NCBI GenBank assembly: GCA_945861635.1
Contig: CAMAWH010000002.1
Location: 1-54,348, forward strand
Source: Klebsiella pneumoniae
Lineage (GTDB): Bacteria > Myxococcota_A > UBA796 > SXON01
Reading direction: 5' to 3'
DNA length: 54,348 nt
Every line of letters starts with the position of its first letter. Within the stretch, counting starts at the first letter, position 1. Below the pieces are notes generated by a model. It was not told the origin of the DNA. It worked only from the letters and a program-made list of their open reading frames with translations, and did no database searches. This document shows, in pieces, positions 8,083 through 17,596 of the stretch. The position numbers and the translations under genes are program-made.

Positions 8083-9597
8083 ATGCGCGCCCTCTTCCTG
8101 ATCCCACCGCCCGAATACAACCGCCGCGGCACGCCGATCGACCGGGTGTACGGGTGTAATTACGGGTACGACTACAAACCGGCGATTCATTTTCTACAAT
8201 GCGCGACGTACATGCGCGAACGGGCAGGCTGGGACGTTCGTTTTCTCGACTGTCCCGCAGAAGGCCTGAACGCCGCCGCTTTTGAGGCGTTTGCGGCGGG
8301 TGAACGCTTCGATGTCGTCGTGAACTGGGCGGTGTACCTCTCTGCGGAAGAAGACCTGAAAGCCAATCGCATCGTCCGCCGCCAGTCGCCGGGATGCAAG
8401 TCGGTTTTCATGGGCACGGCGGCCACGTGGAAGCCGGACGAATTCATCGAGGACGACGCTACCTACTGCCTCCTCGGGGAGCCCGAGGAAACCTTCCTTG
8501 CGTTGAACGATGTGTGGAAGGGCGCGCGGACGCCGGAGGGGATCGACGGTTTGGCGTGGCGTGAGCGCGGACAGGTACGCCGCGGTGGATTCCGCCCGTT
8601 TCTCGACGTCTCTGCCCTGCCCATGCCAGATCGGCGCCTGCTCCTCGGGCGGTACCGCGCCAACCGGCTCGACGTCCACCCGATCACGACGATCGTCCTG
8701 TCACGCGGGTGCGGATTCCGCTGCACGTTCTGCACGCCCAATGCTGTCGATCAGATGATCGAGCTGGAATTCAAGCGACTCCAGCCGGTCTACAAGGACC
8801 GCCCCCCGCTGCGGAAGCGTACCGTGGACCAGATCGTCGCGGAATTCGAGGAGATCGCACGCCTCGGCATCCGCGGTGTCGAGGTCGCGGACAACATCTT
8901 CACCTGGGGCAAAGGGCGCACCCAGGAAATCTGCAACCGGATCGCGCCGCTCAACCTGCACTGGATCTGCCTCGCTCGCGCAAATATGCTTCACGACGGA
9001 CCAACGATCGCTGCCATGCGGGATGCGGGATGCAAAATGGTCTACATGGGGTCGGAGAGCTTCGACGACGGCCTGCTCGACGACATGGTGAAGGAGATCA
9101 AGGTCCGCGACATCGTGAAGGCGGTCGAGACCTGCCGTGAAAATGGTGTCGAACCTGAGGTCAGCGTGCTCATGGGCGCGAGCCCGAATGAGACATGGAA
9201 AACGCTGTTCAACTCCTGGCTTGCATCGCGACGCCTCGGTACACGATTTGTGCACTTCAGCGTGGCGCTACCTTCGCCATCGACGGAGCTGTATGATCAG
9301 GCGCGTGAACACGGATGGCTCCTGGGCGGGGATTTCGTGCCGGCCGACAACGTGCGTGACGTCATCGTGAACCTGCCGCACCTTTCGGCGTGGGAGCTGC
9401 GGATGGCGCTCAAGCTCGCCTACGCCGCGCAGTATCTCTCGCCCCGCGGTATTCGTGAGCAGGCAAAGAATGTGACGTCGTTCGCCGATCTCCGCCACAA
9501 GGCGGCCAGCGCGCGGAAGCTGTTTTCCTTCCTCGGCGAGCGCGACCGGATGCGGAGCAATCCGATCCCGCCCGGCCGCGTCACCGTGCCGGCCTGA
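8083..9597 (+). CDS. B12-binding-domain radical SAM protein
   Basis: Cytoplasmic radical SAM enzyme, 504 residues. N-terminal Rossmann-type domain (1-140) in the position of a cobalamin-binding domain, but without an obvious DxHxxG motif. The radical SAM core has its cluster triad at Cys210, Cys214 and Cys217 ('CGFRCTFC') and the later strands 'GVEVADNIFTW' and 'CKMVYMGSES'. Such proteins do methylations, ring rearrangements or lipid modifications; the substrate cannot be read from the sequence. Single gene divergent from the SUMF1-like lipoprotein and followed by an IPT-domain lipoprotein 46 bases on. Confidence 0.85.
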   Translation: MRALFLIPPPEYNRRGTPIDRVYGCNYGYDYKPAIHFLQCATYMRERAGWDVRFLDCPAEGLNAAAFEAFAAGERFDVVVNWAVYLSAEEDLKANRIVRRQSPGCKSVFMGTAATWKPDEFIEDDATYCLLGEPEETFLALNDVWKGARTPEGIDGLAWRERGQVRRGGFRPFLDVSALPMPDRRLLLGRYRANRLDVHPITTIVLSRGCGFRCTFCTPNAVDQMIELEFKRLQPVYKDRPPLRKRTVDQIVAEFEEIARLGIRGVEVADNIFTWGKGRTQEICNRIAPLNLHWICLARANMLHDGPTIAAMRDAGCKMVYMGSESFDDGLLDDMVKEIKVRDIVKAVETCRENGVEPEVSVLMGASPNETWKTLFNSWLASRRLGTRFVHFSVALPSPSTELYDQAREHGWLLGGDFVPADNVRDVIVNLPHLSAWELRMALKLAYAAQYLSPRGIREQAKNVTSFADLRHKAASARKLFSFLGERDRMRSNPIPPGRVTVPA

Positions 9598-9643
9598 CCT
9601 CGCGCGACTTGGCAAAACCGGCTCACGGGCCTAAAGTGCGCGC

Positions 9644-10834
9644 GTGAACACGCTCCTCCTTTCGCTCGCCGGTTGCACGCTCGGGCTCGCTCCCACCACG
9701 GTTTACGACGAAGGCGCCGGGGGCTCGGGAGATGTGCTTGGAGATGCCGACACCGACACGGACGCCGATGGGGATTCCGACGCCGACGGGGATTCCGACG
9801 CGGATGGGGATTCTGATGCGGACGGTGATGCCGACGCGGACGTGAGCATCACCGCCATCGATCCCGAATACGGAACAACAGCGGGCGGCACGGAAGTGAC
9901 CATCACCGGCTCAGGATTCACGACGGGCACGACCGTCCGATTCGGCGGAAATGAAGCCGCAACCGTTCGGGTGGACGATACCGAAATGGTGGTCACGGCC
10001 CCCAGCGCCGCGGCAGAAGGCGCCGTCGGCGTGTCGGTGGAGAGCGGCAGCAATCAGGACGCGCTCAACGACTCGTTCATGTACTTCGCCGATCAAACGG
10101 GGAACACAGGAATCGCGGGTTCGTTGAGCTGGTACGAGCTCGTGGGTGGGTACTGGGACAATCAGGAATTCGGCAGCGGGGCCATCACGATGTTCACCCC
10201 CGCCAGTTTTGAATACTGGGAGTGGTACGCCAGCAAGATGGATGAGTGCAAACCGGCGGACTGGGTGCCGACCGTCGAGGTGTACATCGCCCCGGAAGCC
10301 GGCACGGCGGACACGATGAGACTCACCGCCTCGACGGGGAAAACCGTCGATCTCGATTGGGATTCCACCTACGGGTTCTGGATCAACGACGACCTTGCGG
10401 CGAACCAGTGGGGCACGAGTTGGGACATGGAGCCCATTCAGCTCGATGGCCTGCCGGAATTCAGCATCACGAACATCGCGGAAGCAAGCTCGACCTTCAA
10501 CGTCACCTCACCGAACGTGTCCGGCACGAACCCGCCCACCATCCAACGCGCGCAGAGCATCCAGTGGACCGGCAGCGGCGGTGACTGGGCGCTGATCTGG
10601 ATGTACCGCTACTCATCCGACGGTAGCTCCGTGGATGAGGAGATCTTCTGCGCCGTGAAAGACGACGGATCGTTCGCGATTCCGTCGGCGTCCTGGAGCT
10701 CGTGGCCCACGGGTAGGCAGGTGAACGTCTCGGTCGGGCGCGTCGTGACCGGGTCAGGCACCATCCCCTACAACAACGCCCGCAGCGCCGTTGTCGGCAT
10801 CACCTGGATCGTAGGAGCGGGTTTCTCCGGGTGA
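9644..10834 (+). CDS. Lipoprotein with Asp-rich linker and IPT/TIG domain
   Basis: Exported, 396 residues. Starts at GTG with a short signal ending in the lipobox 'LSLAGC'. An Asp/Gly/Ser linker follows (residues 34-66), then an IPT/TIG domain (67-148; 'GTEVTITGSGF', 'TVRFGGNEA'), then an unrecognised C-terminal domain rich in Trp ('WYELVGGYWDN', 'GFWINDDLAANQWG'). Surface display is inferred from the anchor plus the charged spacer. The stop overlaps the GTG of the next gene by four bases, coupling it to a glycosyltransferase. Confidence 0.85.
   Translation: MNTLLLSLAGCTLGLAPTTVYDEGAGGSGDVLGDADTDTDADGDSDADGDSDADGDSDADGDADADVSITAIDPEYGTTAGGTEVTITGSGFTTGTTVRFGGNEAATVRVDDTEMVVTAPSAAAEGAVGVSVESGSNQDALNDSFMYFADQTGNTGIAGSLSWYELVGGYWDNQEFGSGAITMFTPASFEYWEWYASKMDECKPADWVPTVEVYIAPEAGTADTMRLTASTGKTVDLDWDSTYGFWINDDLAANQWGTSWDMEPIQLDGLPEFSITNIAEASSTFNVTSPNVSGTNPPTIQRAQSIQWTGSGGDWALIWMYRYSSDGSSVDEEIFCAVKDDGSFAIPSASWSSWPTGRQVNVSVGRVVTGSGTIPYNNARSAVVGITWIVGAGFSG
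9743..9841 (+). repeat. Asp-rich linker repeat (GAC/GAT/GCG codons)
   Basis: Tandem 18-base units coding 'DADGDS', three near-identical copies flanked by degenerate ones, inside the lipoprotein gene. Prone to slippage, so linker length may vary between strains. Confidence 0.85.
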
Positions 10835-11556
10835 AGATCGATGTCCTCGGCGTCGGCGTGGACGATGTCGATCGCGCCGGACTTATGGCGGCGGTGGCCC
10901 GATTGCTTGAGCGCGGCGAGCGCTCCACCATCGCATACGCCAACGTACACGTCCTGCATGTCGCCTATTCAGACCTGGAGCTACGCGCGTTCCTTCACGG
11001 CGCCGACGTCGTCTATTGCGATGGGCAGGGCGTCGTCCTCGGGGCGCGCCTGCTCGGCCGCCACCTGCCCGAACGCATGACGGGTGCCGATTGGATCAAG
11101 GATCTGGCGGCGGTGGCCGAGGACCGGCGCTGGCGCATCTACTGGATGGGCGGGAAACCTGGCGTCACGGTGCGAGCGGCACACGTTCTTCGACGAGACC
11201 ACCCCGATCTTCACATCGACGCCGACCACGGCTTTCACACCGATAACGACGCGCTCATCGCGCGCATCAACGCGGCACGTCCGCACATTCTCCTCGTGGG
11301 CATGGGAACGCCGCTTCAGGAGCGTTGGGTTGCCGCCCATCGCGCCCGAATCGACGCTCCCATCGTGTGGGTGACCGGCGCGACGGCGGATTTCGTCAGC
11401 GGTGAGGTGTCGCGAGGTCCGGCGTTCCTGCATTCGCGGCAGGAGTGGCTAGCGCGCCTGTTGGTGGACCCACGCCGACTTGCTGGGCGTTACCTCGTCG
11501 GAAATGCCCTATTTCTCGCGCGGATTACGCGGGCGAAGCTCACCGAATCCAAATGA
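10831..11556 (+). CDS. WecG/TagA/CpsF family glycosyltransferase (GT26)
   Basis: Transfers an N-acetylmannosamine-type sugar to a lipid-linked acceptor at the cytoplasmic membrane in characterised members (TagA, WecG). Seen: 'VHVLHVAYSDLELRAFL', 'DGQGVVLGARLLG', 'MTGADWIKDLA', 'VGMGTPLQERWV' and 'VTGATADFVSGEV', the family motifs in order; 241 residues, normal size. Start GTG overlaps the stop of the lipoprotein gene (GTGA). It converges on, and overlaps by 17 bases, the minus-strand operon that carries another glycosyltransferase and an acyltransferase, so a shared role in envelope glycan synthesis is plausible but inferred. Confidence 0.92.
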   Translation: MKIDVLGVGVDDVDRAGLMAAVARLLERGERSTIAYANVHVLHVAYSDLELRAFLHGADVVYCDGQGVVLGARLLGRHLPERMTGADWIKDLAAVAEDRRWRIYWMGGKPGVTVRAAHVLRRDHPDLHIDADHGFHTDNDALIARINAARPHILLVGMGTPLQERWVAAHRARIDAPIVWVTGATADFVSGEVSRGPAFLHSRQEWLARLLVDPRRLAGRYLVGNALFLARITRAKLTESK

Positions 11557-13588
11557 GGACGTCATCGAGGCCCCAGCTCTCGTCGCCCGCGTCCTGATCG
11601 AGCGTGGATCCCGCGACGAGCGCGATGGGATCGGTGGACTGCGCGACCACCACGTTCACCTCGTGCTCACTGTCCCACGAACTCGCACCGCCGCGATTCC
11701 ATCCGCACACTTCGGCGCCTGTTCCCCCGTGATCGTTCATCGCCTCGCTCCAGATCGTACTGCCGTCGATGCGAACGTACCCCGTCTCCCCGTCCCAACT
11801 ATCCAGCTTCTCATAGGTGAGATCGACCCAAACGTCGGCATGCGAAATGGCGTAGGCATCGATGCTGTTGGTGATCTCTCCCCCGGAAATGATACCGTAG
11901 CCACCCAGGATGGTGCTCGAACTGCCGCACGAATAACGCGACGACAGTGACCATCCCGCATCCGGGGCAGCCTCGAAGTCGTCGTCAAAGATCAGCGTCC
12001 AACCCCCGCCATCCGTCGTCATGTCACAGGTTGCGTAGGTCGCGACGCCGTCAAAGTCGATCCAGTAGGCGCCGCTGGCGGACGCGATGCCGTCGTCGAG
12101 GAGGTCGAGACAGCTCGGCCACGGGCAGGACGCATCCGCGCCCGGGAAGATGGCGGCGTTCGTATCGTCACAATCCCAGTCGTTGTCCACGCTGTCGGCC
12201 GGTGCGACGCAGTCGGAAATCGCGGCGTCCCCGTAGCCGTCAGCATCCGCGTCCTCCCACCACGTGGAGGTCGCCAGACCATCGTCAATCCCGGCCGCAC
12301 AGTCATCGTCGATGCCGTTGCAGACTTCCACGGCCGCCGGATTCACGAGCGCGTCCACGTCGTCGCAATCGCCGTCGACCACGATGTAGCCCGCCGGCGC
12401 CGTACACCCCGTGGCGCTCATCGTCGTGTCGCCGAACCCATCGAGGTCCGCATCGGCGTACCAGGTGCCGGCGGAAACGCCTTCGTCCACGGCCCCGTCA
12501 CAGTCGTCGTCTATGGCGTTGCACACCTCTGCAACCCCGGGATTCACGCTGTCATCGGTATCATCACAATCGTCTGCCGTTGCGACGTAGAATGGAGGGG
12601 CATCACACGCGACGGAGGTGATTCGCGATGACCCGTACCCGTCCGCGTCGTAGTCGAGGTACCACGTGGCCGCGTCTACCGCATCGGCCTCATCGACCAC
12701 ACCATCGCCATCATTATCCAGCCCGTCACACGTCTCGGCGTCAAAGCAGTCCGCGACACCATCGCCATCGGCATCGAACCCGTTGTCCGCCACCCCGTCA
12801 CAGTCTTGATCCAGCGCGTCACAGGCCTCGACGGCGGCTGGATGAATCGCATCATTTGTATCATCACAATCATCGTTCGACGATGAATATCCCGTCGGAA
12901 CGACACATGCCTGCTGTGTCAGACCGTCATTTCCATAGGCATCCCCATCGACATCTACGTAGAACGTCCGCGTCACGCCTTCATCCACGCGCCCATCACA
13001 ATTGTCGTCCCGATCGTTGCACGCCTCATCGGCGGCCGGATTGATACTTATCGATGTATCATCACAGTCTGTCGCGTCTGCCACGAGGCCCGCGGTGAGC
13101 TCACACGCGGGAGTAGCCGCCGATGGATCTCCAAACCCGTCTCCGTCGGCATCGGCGTACCAGACATTCGTTACGTCTTCGTCAACCCGCCCGTCACAGT
13201 TGTCGTCCTGTTCATTGCACACCTCCTGCGCGCCGGGAAAAATGGTTGCGTCCGCATCGTTACAGTCATTGCCATTCGCGACGTAGCCGGAGCGAATCTC
13301 GCACGTTTCGACGATGGCATTCGGATCGCCGGAGCCATCTCCGTCGGCGTCGGTGTACGCGTGGATCGTGACGGCCTCATCGATCCCACCATCACAATTA
13401 TCGTCAATACCATTGCATAGTTCGGTCGCACCCGGATGAACGTTCGCGTCTGCGTCGTTGCAGTCCCCCTCCTCCTCGGTGTACCCGTCGTCATCGTTGC
13501 CGACGGTTTCCTCTGTCTCCTCTTTCCCGGCCGAGGGTGGCTCGGCGATGCAGGCGACGAGGCCAAGGACCGGGATGAGGTAGCGCAT
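11540..13588 (-). CDS. MopE-type repeat lipoprotein with C-terminal fibrinogen-like domain
   Basis: Exported surface protein, 682 residues. Start at 'MRYLIPVLGLVAC', a short signal ending in a lipobox; five codons upstream are discarded. Residues ~30-480 hold about eight MopE-type repeats ('DCNDADA.. .PGA.E.CN..DDNCDG'). Residues ~500-682 resemble the fibrinogen C-terminal fold found in bacterial surface proteins: 'GAYWIDFDGVATYATCD', 'MTTDGGGWTLIFDDDF' and terminal 'ESWGLDDVLIWIR'. It is 26 bases downstream of the DUF362 gene on the same strand, so probably the last gene of that operon. Fibrinogen-like domains bind acetylated sugars or proteins; the ligand here is unknown. Confidence 0.88.
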   Translation of the reverse strand: MRYLIPVLGLVACIAEPPSAGKEETEETVGNDDDGYTEEEGDCNDADANVHPGATELCNGIDDNCDGGIDEAVTIHAYTDADGDGSGDPNAIVETCEIRSGYVANGNDCNDADATIFPGAQEVCNEQDDNCDGRVDEDVTNVWYADADGDGFGDPSAATPACELTAGLVADATDCDDTSISINPAADEACNDRDDNCDGRVDEGVTRTFYVDVDGDAYGNDGLTQQACVVPTGYSSSNDDCDDTNDAIHPAAVEACDALDQDCDGVADNGFDADGDGVADCFDAETCDGLDNDGDGVVDEADAVDAATWYLDYDADGYGSSRITSVACDAPPFYVATADDCDDTDDSVNPGVAEVCNAIDDDCDGAVDEGVSAGTWYADADLDGFGDTTMSATGCTAPAGYIVVDGDCDDVDALVNPAAVEVCNGIDDDCAAGIDDGLATSTWWEDADADGYGDAAISDCVAPADSVDNDWDCDDTNAAIFPGADASCPWPSCLDLLDDGIASASGAYWIDFDGVATYATCDMTTDGGGWTLIFDDDFEAAPDAGWSLSSRYSCGSSSTILGGYGIISGGEITNSIDAYAISHADVWVDLTYEKLDSWDGETGYVRIDGSTIWSEAMNDHGGTGAEVCGWNRGGASSWDSEHEVNVVVAQSTDPIALVAGSTLDQDAGDESWGLDDVLIWIR

Positions 13589-13614
13589 GCCGTTTTGTAC
13601 CACGGCTCGCGAAC

Positions 13615-14847
13615 CTACAGGGTTTCAATTACACCCTTGTACCGTTCGATCTGCCGACTCATGAATGCCGGCTCCCCCGAGAGGGTCAACGCCTGCTTCG
13701 GGCATACCCACCAGCAATACAAACACTGGACGCAGTCGGGGAGCGCGATCTTGACGCCGATCTCTTCGACCGTCAACCCGGTCGGGCAGACTTCCTCGCA
13801 ACGCCGACACGTTCCGCAGTGCGCGTCATCTCTTGACACTAGAGAAAATGTATCATCTTCCAGGGAGTAAACATCCTGAATAATCTTTGCCTTGTACGCC
13901 CATTCTGTTACGTCTGGGCGCGCAACGATGGGCCGCACCGCGCGCTTTAGCCACTCCAGCGAGCGCGCTTCCGACAATTCGGCAAGGCGCGAACGCGGCG
14001 GTGCCCGACGGATGTGGTGGAGGACAGGGAGCGCATCCGCAACCTCCGCGGCCAGCGTGTCATCGATGTGGCCCGCGTCGGCGGCGTGCACGAGGTAGGG
14101 CACCTCTCGCCAGGGAAGATCGACGAGGTGACACACGACGAGATCGTTTAGAAAGGCGTTTTCACTCATCAAAAGGTGACCGAACCGAAAGGGGTCTCCA
14201 TCTCCTGGACCGTTACCCTCCATCCCCACGAGCCCATCTACGACGATGAGGTCAGGAACGATCACCTCGTTGATTGCGAAGATGTTGCGGGCCAGATCGT
14301 AATGCATGTGTCGTTTGTCTTGCCCGCGCGCAATGCCCACCCAGTTCTTCATCGCGCACGAGAGGCCCGCCTCGGCGTGGGTCTTGATCTTCGGGATGGA
14401 AATCAGGAAGTCGGCATCAAAAACGGTGCGCGCAATGGCCGGGTGGGCGTGGCGGTGCAGCACGACCTCCTGCGCCTCATCGTGATTGAGATCGACGAGC
14501 GAGATGCCGTACTTTTCCCGAAGGGCCTCGATCCGCAGACGCCGGAAGGTAGAGATACCTCGTCGGGCGATACCGACGTTCGATCCGTCGCAAAGCGTGA
14601 TGTGTCGAAATCCACGGTGTTGTAAGCACTCAATAATGCCCGCCAACACACGCAGGTCCACACAGTTTCCCGTCAGCGCGACCAGATCGTTGTTGAGGTT
14701 CGGCTTCAGCACGATGTGCGCACCGCGATCGGCGGGCAGTTTGTGCTCCCAATCGGAAAACGCCGACTCAAGGGCGGCCTTCACGTCTGGCGTGCGCCAC
14801 GCTTCATGGATGTCGACGCGCCCACGGGAACACCTGAAAGTACGCAC
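13615..14847 (-). CDS. DUF362 protein with C-terminal 2x[4Fe-4S] ferredoxin domain
   Basis: Cytoplasmic iron-sulfur protein, 410 residues. The DUF362 part covers residues ~1-330 ('VLKPNLNNDLVALTGNC', 'DADFLISIPKIKTHAEAGLS', 'AMKNWVGIARG'). The ferredoxin part has two classical clusters, Cys344/347/350/354 and Cys372/375/378/382 (CxxCxxCxxxCP twice). Start chosen at a GTG ('VRTFRCSRG') because the 52 upstream codons overlap the preceding gene. Its role in the operon is unclear: a redox partner for lipid or sugar modification is one option. Family assignment is firm, function is not. Confidence 0.88.
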   Translation of the reverse strand: MRTFRCSRGRVDIHEAWRTPDVKAALESAFSDWEHKLPADRGAHIVLKPNLNNDLVALTGNCVDLRVLAGIIECLQHRGFRHITLCDGSNVGIARRGISTFRRLRIEALREKYGISLVDLNHDEAQEVVLHRHAHPAIARTVFDADFLISIPKIKTHAEAGLSCAMKNWVGIARGQDKRHMHYDLARNIFAINEVIVPDLIVVDGLVGMEGNGPGDGDPFRFGHLLMSENAFLNDLVVCHLVDLPWREVPYLVHAADAGHIDDTLAAEVADALPVLHHIRRAPPRSRLAELSEARSLEWLKRAVRPIVARPDVTEWAYKAKIIQDVYSLEDDTFSLVSRDDAHCGTCRRCEEVCPTGLTVEEIGVKIALPDCVQCLYCWWVCPKQALTLSGEPAFMSRQIERYKGVIETL

Positions 14848-14873
14848 GGCACAAGGATAGCCGGACGGCGGCA

Positions 14874-15947
14874 CTACTGGCGACTCGCGTCCTGGAGTAC
14901 GCGTTCGTACGCCTGCCAGACGTCCTCCCATCGGTAGCGCTGAACCCATGCGCGTCCTTGCGACCCGAGGCGAGCGCGCTCCGCGGGATCCGCGGCGAGG
15001 CACAGCATGGCGTTACGCAAGGCGTCCGCGTCGTCTCGGGGAACCTCAACCCCGATCCCCCCCGTCGCTTCGTGCACCGCGGGCTGGGCGTAGTAGATCA
15101 CCGGGAGTCCAGCCGCCATGGCATCAACCGCCGCAAAGCCAAAACCTTCCTCCATCAAGGTGGGGAAGAGGGCGATGTCGGCCGCCGCGTAGAACGGTGC
15201 GACGTCCGGAACGTCAAAATGGAAATCGACGGGCAGCGTGAACGCCTGAACGCGAAGTTGGTCCGCGTAGGTGCGATCCACAATCGTCCCCACCATCGTA
15301 AGGCGCATGTTCGCTCGCTGGTCCGGACGCATGCGTCCCAACGCATCGATCGAGGCGTGCTGGCCCTTTCCGGGGAGGATGCGCGAAACGTGGACGAAGC
15401 GTACCGTGCCGTCCGGTACACGAGGGGAGGCGGCGAAACGGGCCACATCTACGCCGTTCGGAATCACGTGGATGCGATGCCGGGGGATACCGATCGAAAC
15501 GAGACGATCGCGGGTGTGCGCGCTCACGGCGATGACCGCCGCGAGCCCGTGGGCTTGCATCCGGTAGAAGGCCTCGCGCGCGCGCATGCCGACGCTTTCC
15601 CGGCGCGACTCCGAGCCGGGCTTCCCGAAGTTGAGGTCGTGAACAATGGTCACCGTTGGCACGCCGGGCACGCGGACCTCGATGGAGTTCGACATGACGA
15701 CGTCGGGACGGAACGAACGCGCTTCTCGCGCGGCGGCAAACGCGACGGATGCCCAGGCCCGCGCGCCCTTCCGGCGCAGGTCGACGGCGATGGCGTCGTC
15801 CGGGAATTGGGCGCAACTTTCCTTGTACCCCACCACAAGCCGGACGTCGTGGCGCTCACGCGCTTCGTGAACCAGCGCTTCGAAGACCGTTTCTGACCCA
15901 CTTCGGACGTCGGGCGGGAAACGACGCGCCACGAGGAGGATCTTCAC
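14874..15947 (-). CDS. Glycosyltransferase family 4 (GT-B fold)
   Basis: Retaining glycosyltransferase, 357 residues, expected in the cytoplasm or on the inner membrane face. Seen: N-terminal 'VKILLVARRFPPDVRSGSE' with the glycine-rich acceptor loop, middle 'HVIPNGVDVARF', 'VHVSRILPGKGQHASID', and the C-terminal nucleotide-sugar site 'PTLMEEGFGFAAVDAMAAG' (E-x7-E). Start is the GTG that overlaps the upstream stop by four bases; the 20 earlier codons are inside the upstream gene. Translationally coupled to the phosphodiesterase-fold gene, so it belongs to the same envelope pathway. Sugar and acceptor unknown. Confidence 0.93.
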   Translation of the reverse strand: MKILLVARRFPPDVRSGSETVFEALVHEARERHDVRLVVGYKESCAQFPDDAIAVDLRRKGARAWASVAFAAAREARSFRPDVVMSNSIEVRVPGVPTVTIVHDLNFGKPGSESRRESVGMRAREAFYRMQAHGLAAVIAVSAHTRDRLVSIGIPRHRIHVIPNGVDVARFAASPRVPDGTVRFVHVSRILPGKGQHASIDALGRMRPDQRANMRLTMVGTIVDRTYADQLRVQAFTLPVDFHFDVPDVAPFYAAADIALFPTLMEEGFGFAAVDAMAAGLPVIYYAQPAVHEATGGIGVEVPRDDADALRNAMLCLAADPAERARLGSQGRAWVQRYRWEDVWQAYERVLQDASRQ

Positions 15948-17596
15948 TCCGTGTACCCCAGCACCTTCAGCATCTCCTCGTTCGCGCCCTCCTGACCGCG
16001 GATCCACTGGAGATCGTGGAGGAGCGCATCATAGCCTCCGACGCGTGGCTTTTCGGCGAAGATGACCGCCTCCCCTGGCATGTTTACGGCCGCGGGCAGG
16101 TCAAGCGCGGCGAGGATGGTCGGGGCGACGGCGAGCAGGGGCACCGGGTCGAGGCGGCCGCCGTGCGTGACGCCCGGCCCGAGCGCGTAGAAAATTCCCC
16201 GAGCATCGTGGGTTCCGGTGTAGGTCGTCGTGAGCTCCACGTACTCGGTCAATGGCTCTCCGCCGACCGTGCCGGTAGACAGCCGCGCGCCCGACATGTT
16301 CTCGTCGGCAAGCGTCAGCCCTATAGAGAGCGCCGAATCTGGAATATCGCTGACCAGGAAGAATGGCGCGCCGAGGCCGTCGCGCAGTTGGTCGAGCGAG
16401 AGGAGCAACTGCGCGCGCGCCTCGACAGTTGGCGCCGCGACCACGAGTTTGTGCCCGAGACGCGTCACGTCAACCGGGCCGGCGCTCTCCGCAAGGCGCG
16501 CCGATAAACGCGCAGTCAGCGGAGCAAACTGGCCTGCCTGGCCCGTACCATCCATCCCGCGGAAGCCGTGATCACTCACGACGAGGAGACGGGCGTCGGG
16601 CCCCATGGCCGCGCGGATGTCCCCGAGGATCGTATCGGCCTGGCGGTAGGCCGCCCGCAATTCCTCCCCTCCGTTTTCATACCGGTCCCAGTAGAGGTGG
16701 GCCAAACCGTCCGTCGCGTAGTAGGTCAGGCTCGCGACCGCCGGCGCCTTGTCGTACAGCTGTTGGATGAAAACATCGCGGTCGATCCACCCCCGGAGTG
16801 CCTGCATCTCGGCGTTTCGCCGCACGTCGTCCGGGTGCTCATAGCGTTCGGCAATGGACCAGCGGACGGCCCGCACGAGCGTGGAAAGCCGAACGCCCAC
16901 CAACGCAAGCCGCGCCGCCTGGACGGGCGCGCTGTCCACGGCCACCACCTGCTTTCGCCGCAATCGGTGGGAGAGTTCAACCTCCTTGACCACGGAGAGC
17001 GAGGCCGGCCATGCCTCCGTGGACGGCGCCAGCCAGCTCGGTACCCAGAAACCGCCGTATCGGAATGTTCGCGGCGGGTAATCAACGAGCCACTTGTATA
17101 GGCCGACCTTGAGATGCGCGTCCTCGGCAATGTCCCACCAGCGGGCGACCTTGCAGTCGTCGGCGTGGACATGGAAACCGCGGATGCCGTGCTCGTCGGC
17201 GGTGCGGCCGGATGCCATGGTCGTCCACAGCACCGGCGAGAACATGGGTTCCATCGATGTCAACTCGGCACGCGTGCCATCCGCGCCGAGGCGCGCGAAC
17301 TCGGGAAGATCGTTCGCGTCGATCACGTCAAACGTCGCGCCGTCGACGCCAAAAATGACCACGCGCGCGGGGGCCGGACCCGACGGGTTGCGCGACGTGC
17401 CAAGCCACAACAATCCAGCCGCCATCGTGAATAACGCCGGCAATCGGGCAGGCTTCAGCGCCGGAACGCCAAACAGGCCCAATACGGCCAGAAATCTCAG
17501 GTCATTGAAGAACGGATTGACAAGGTCGACCAGCGCAACGACGCCGGCCGCCGGCACCCAGATCAGGGCGAACAACCAATAGACGGAGCGTTTCAC
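15944..17596 (-). CDS. Membrane-bound alkaline-phosphatase-superfamily phosphodiesterase
   Basis: 550 residues. N-terminal membrane region (two or three hydrophobic segments in residues 1-70), then a type I phosphodiesterase/nucleotide pyrophosphatase-like domain: 'RVVIFGVDGATFDVID' (first metal Asp), 'MFSPVLWTTMASGR' (nucleophile Thr in the PVLWTTM segment), 'VSDHGFRGMDG' (metal Asp/His) and 'GIFYALGPGVTHGG' near the end. Start GTG overlaps the acyltransferase stop (GTGA). The catalytic domain should face the periplasm. It may transfer or hydrolyse a phospho-substituent on the glycolipid made by its neighbours; that role is inferred. Confidence 0.88.
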   Translation of the reverse strand: MKRSVYWLFALIWVPAAGVVALVDLVNPFFNDLRFLAVLGLFGVPALKPARLPALFTMAAGLLWLGTSRNPSGPAPARVVIFGVDGATFDVIDANDLPEFARLGADGTRAELTSMEPMFSPVLWTTMASGRTADEHGIRGFHVHADDCKVARWWDIAEDAHLKVGLYKWLVDYPPRTFRYGGFWVPSWLAPSTEAWPASLSVVKEVELSHRLRRKQVVAVDSAPVQAARLALVGVRLSTLVRAVRWSIAERYEHPDDVRRNAEMQALRGWIDRDVFIQQLYDKAPAVASLTYYATDGLAHLYWDRYENGGEELRAAYRQADTILGDIRAAMGPDARLLVVSDHGFRGMDGTGQAGQFAPLTARLSARLAESAGPVDVTRLGHKLVVAAPTVEARAQLLLSLDQLRDGLGAPFFLVSDIPDSALSIGLTLADENMSGARLSTGTVGGEPLTEYVELTTTYTGTHDARGIFYALGPGVTHGGRLDPVPLLAVAPTILAALDLPAAVNMPGEAVIFAEKPRVGGYDALLHDLQWIRGQEGANEEMLKVLGYTE

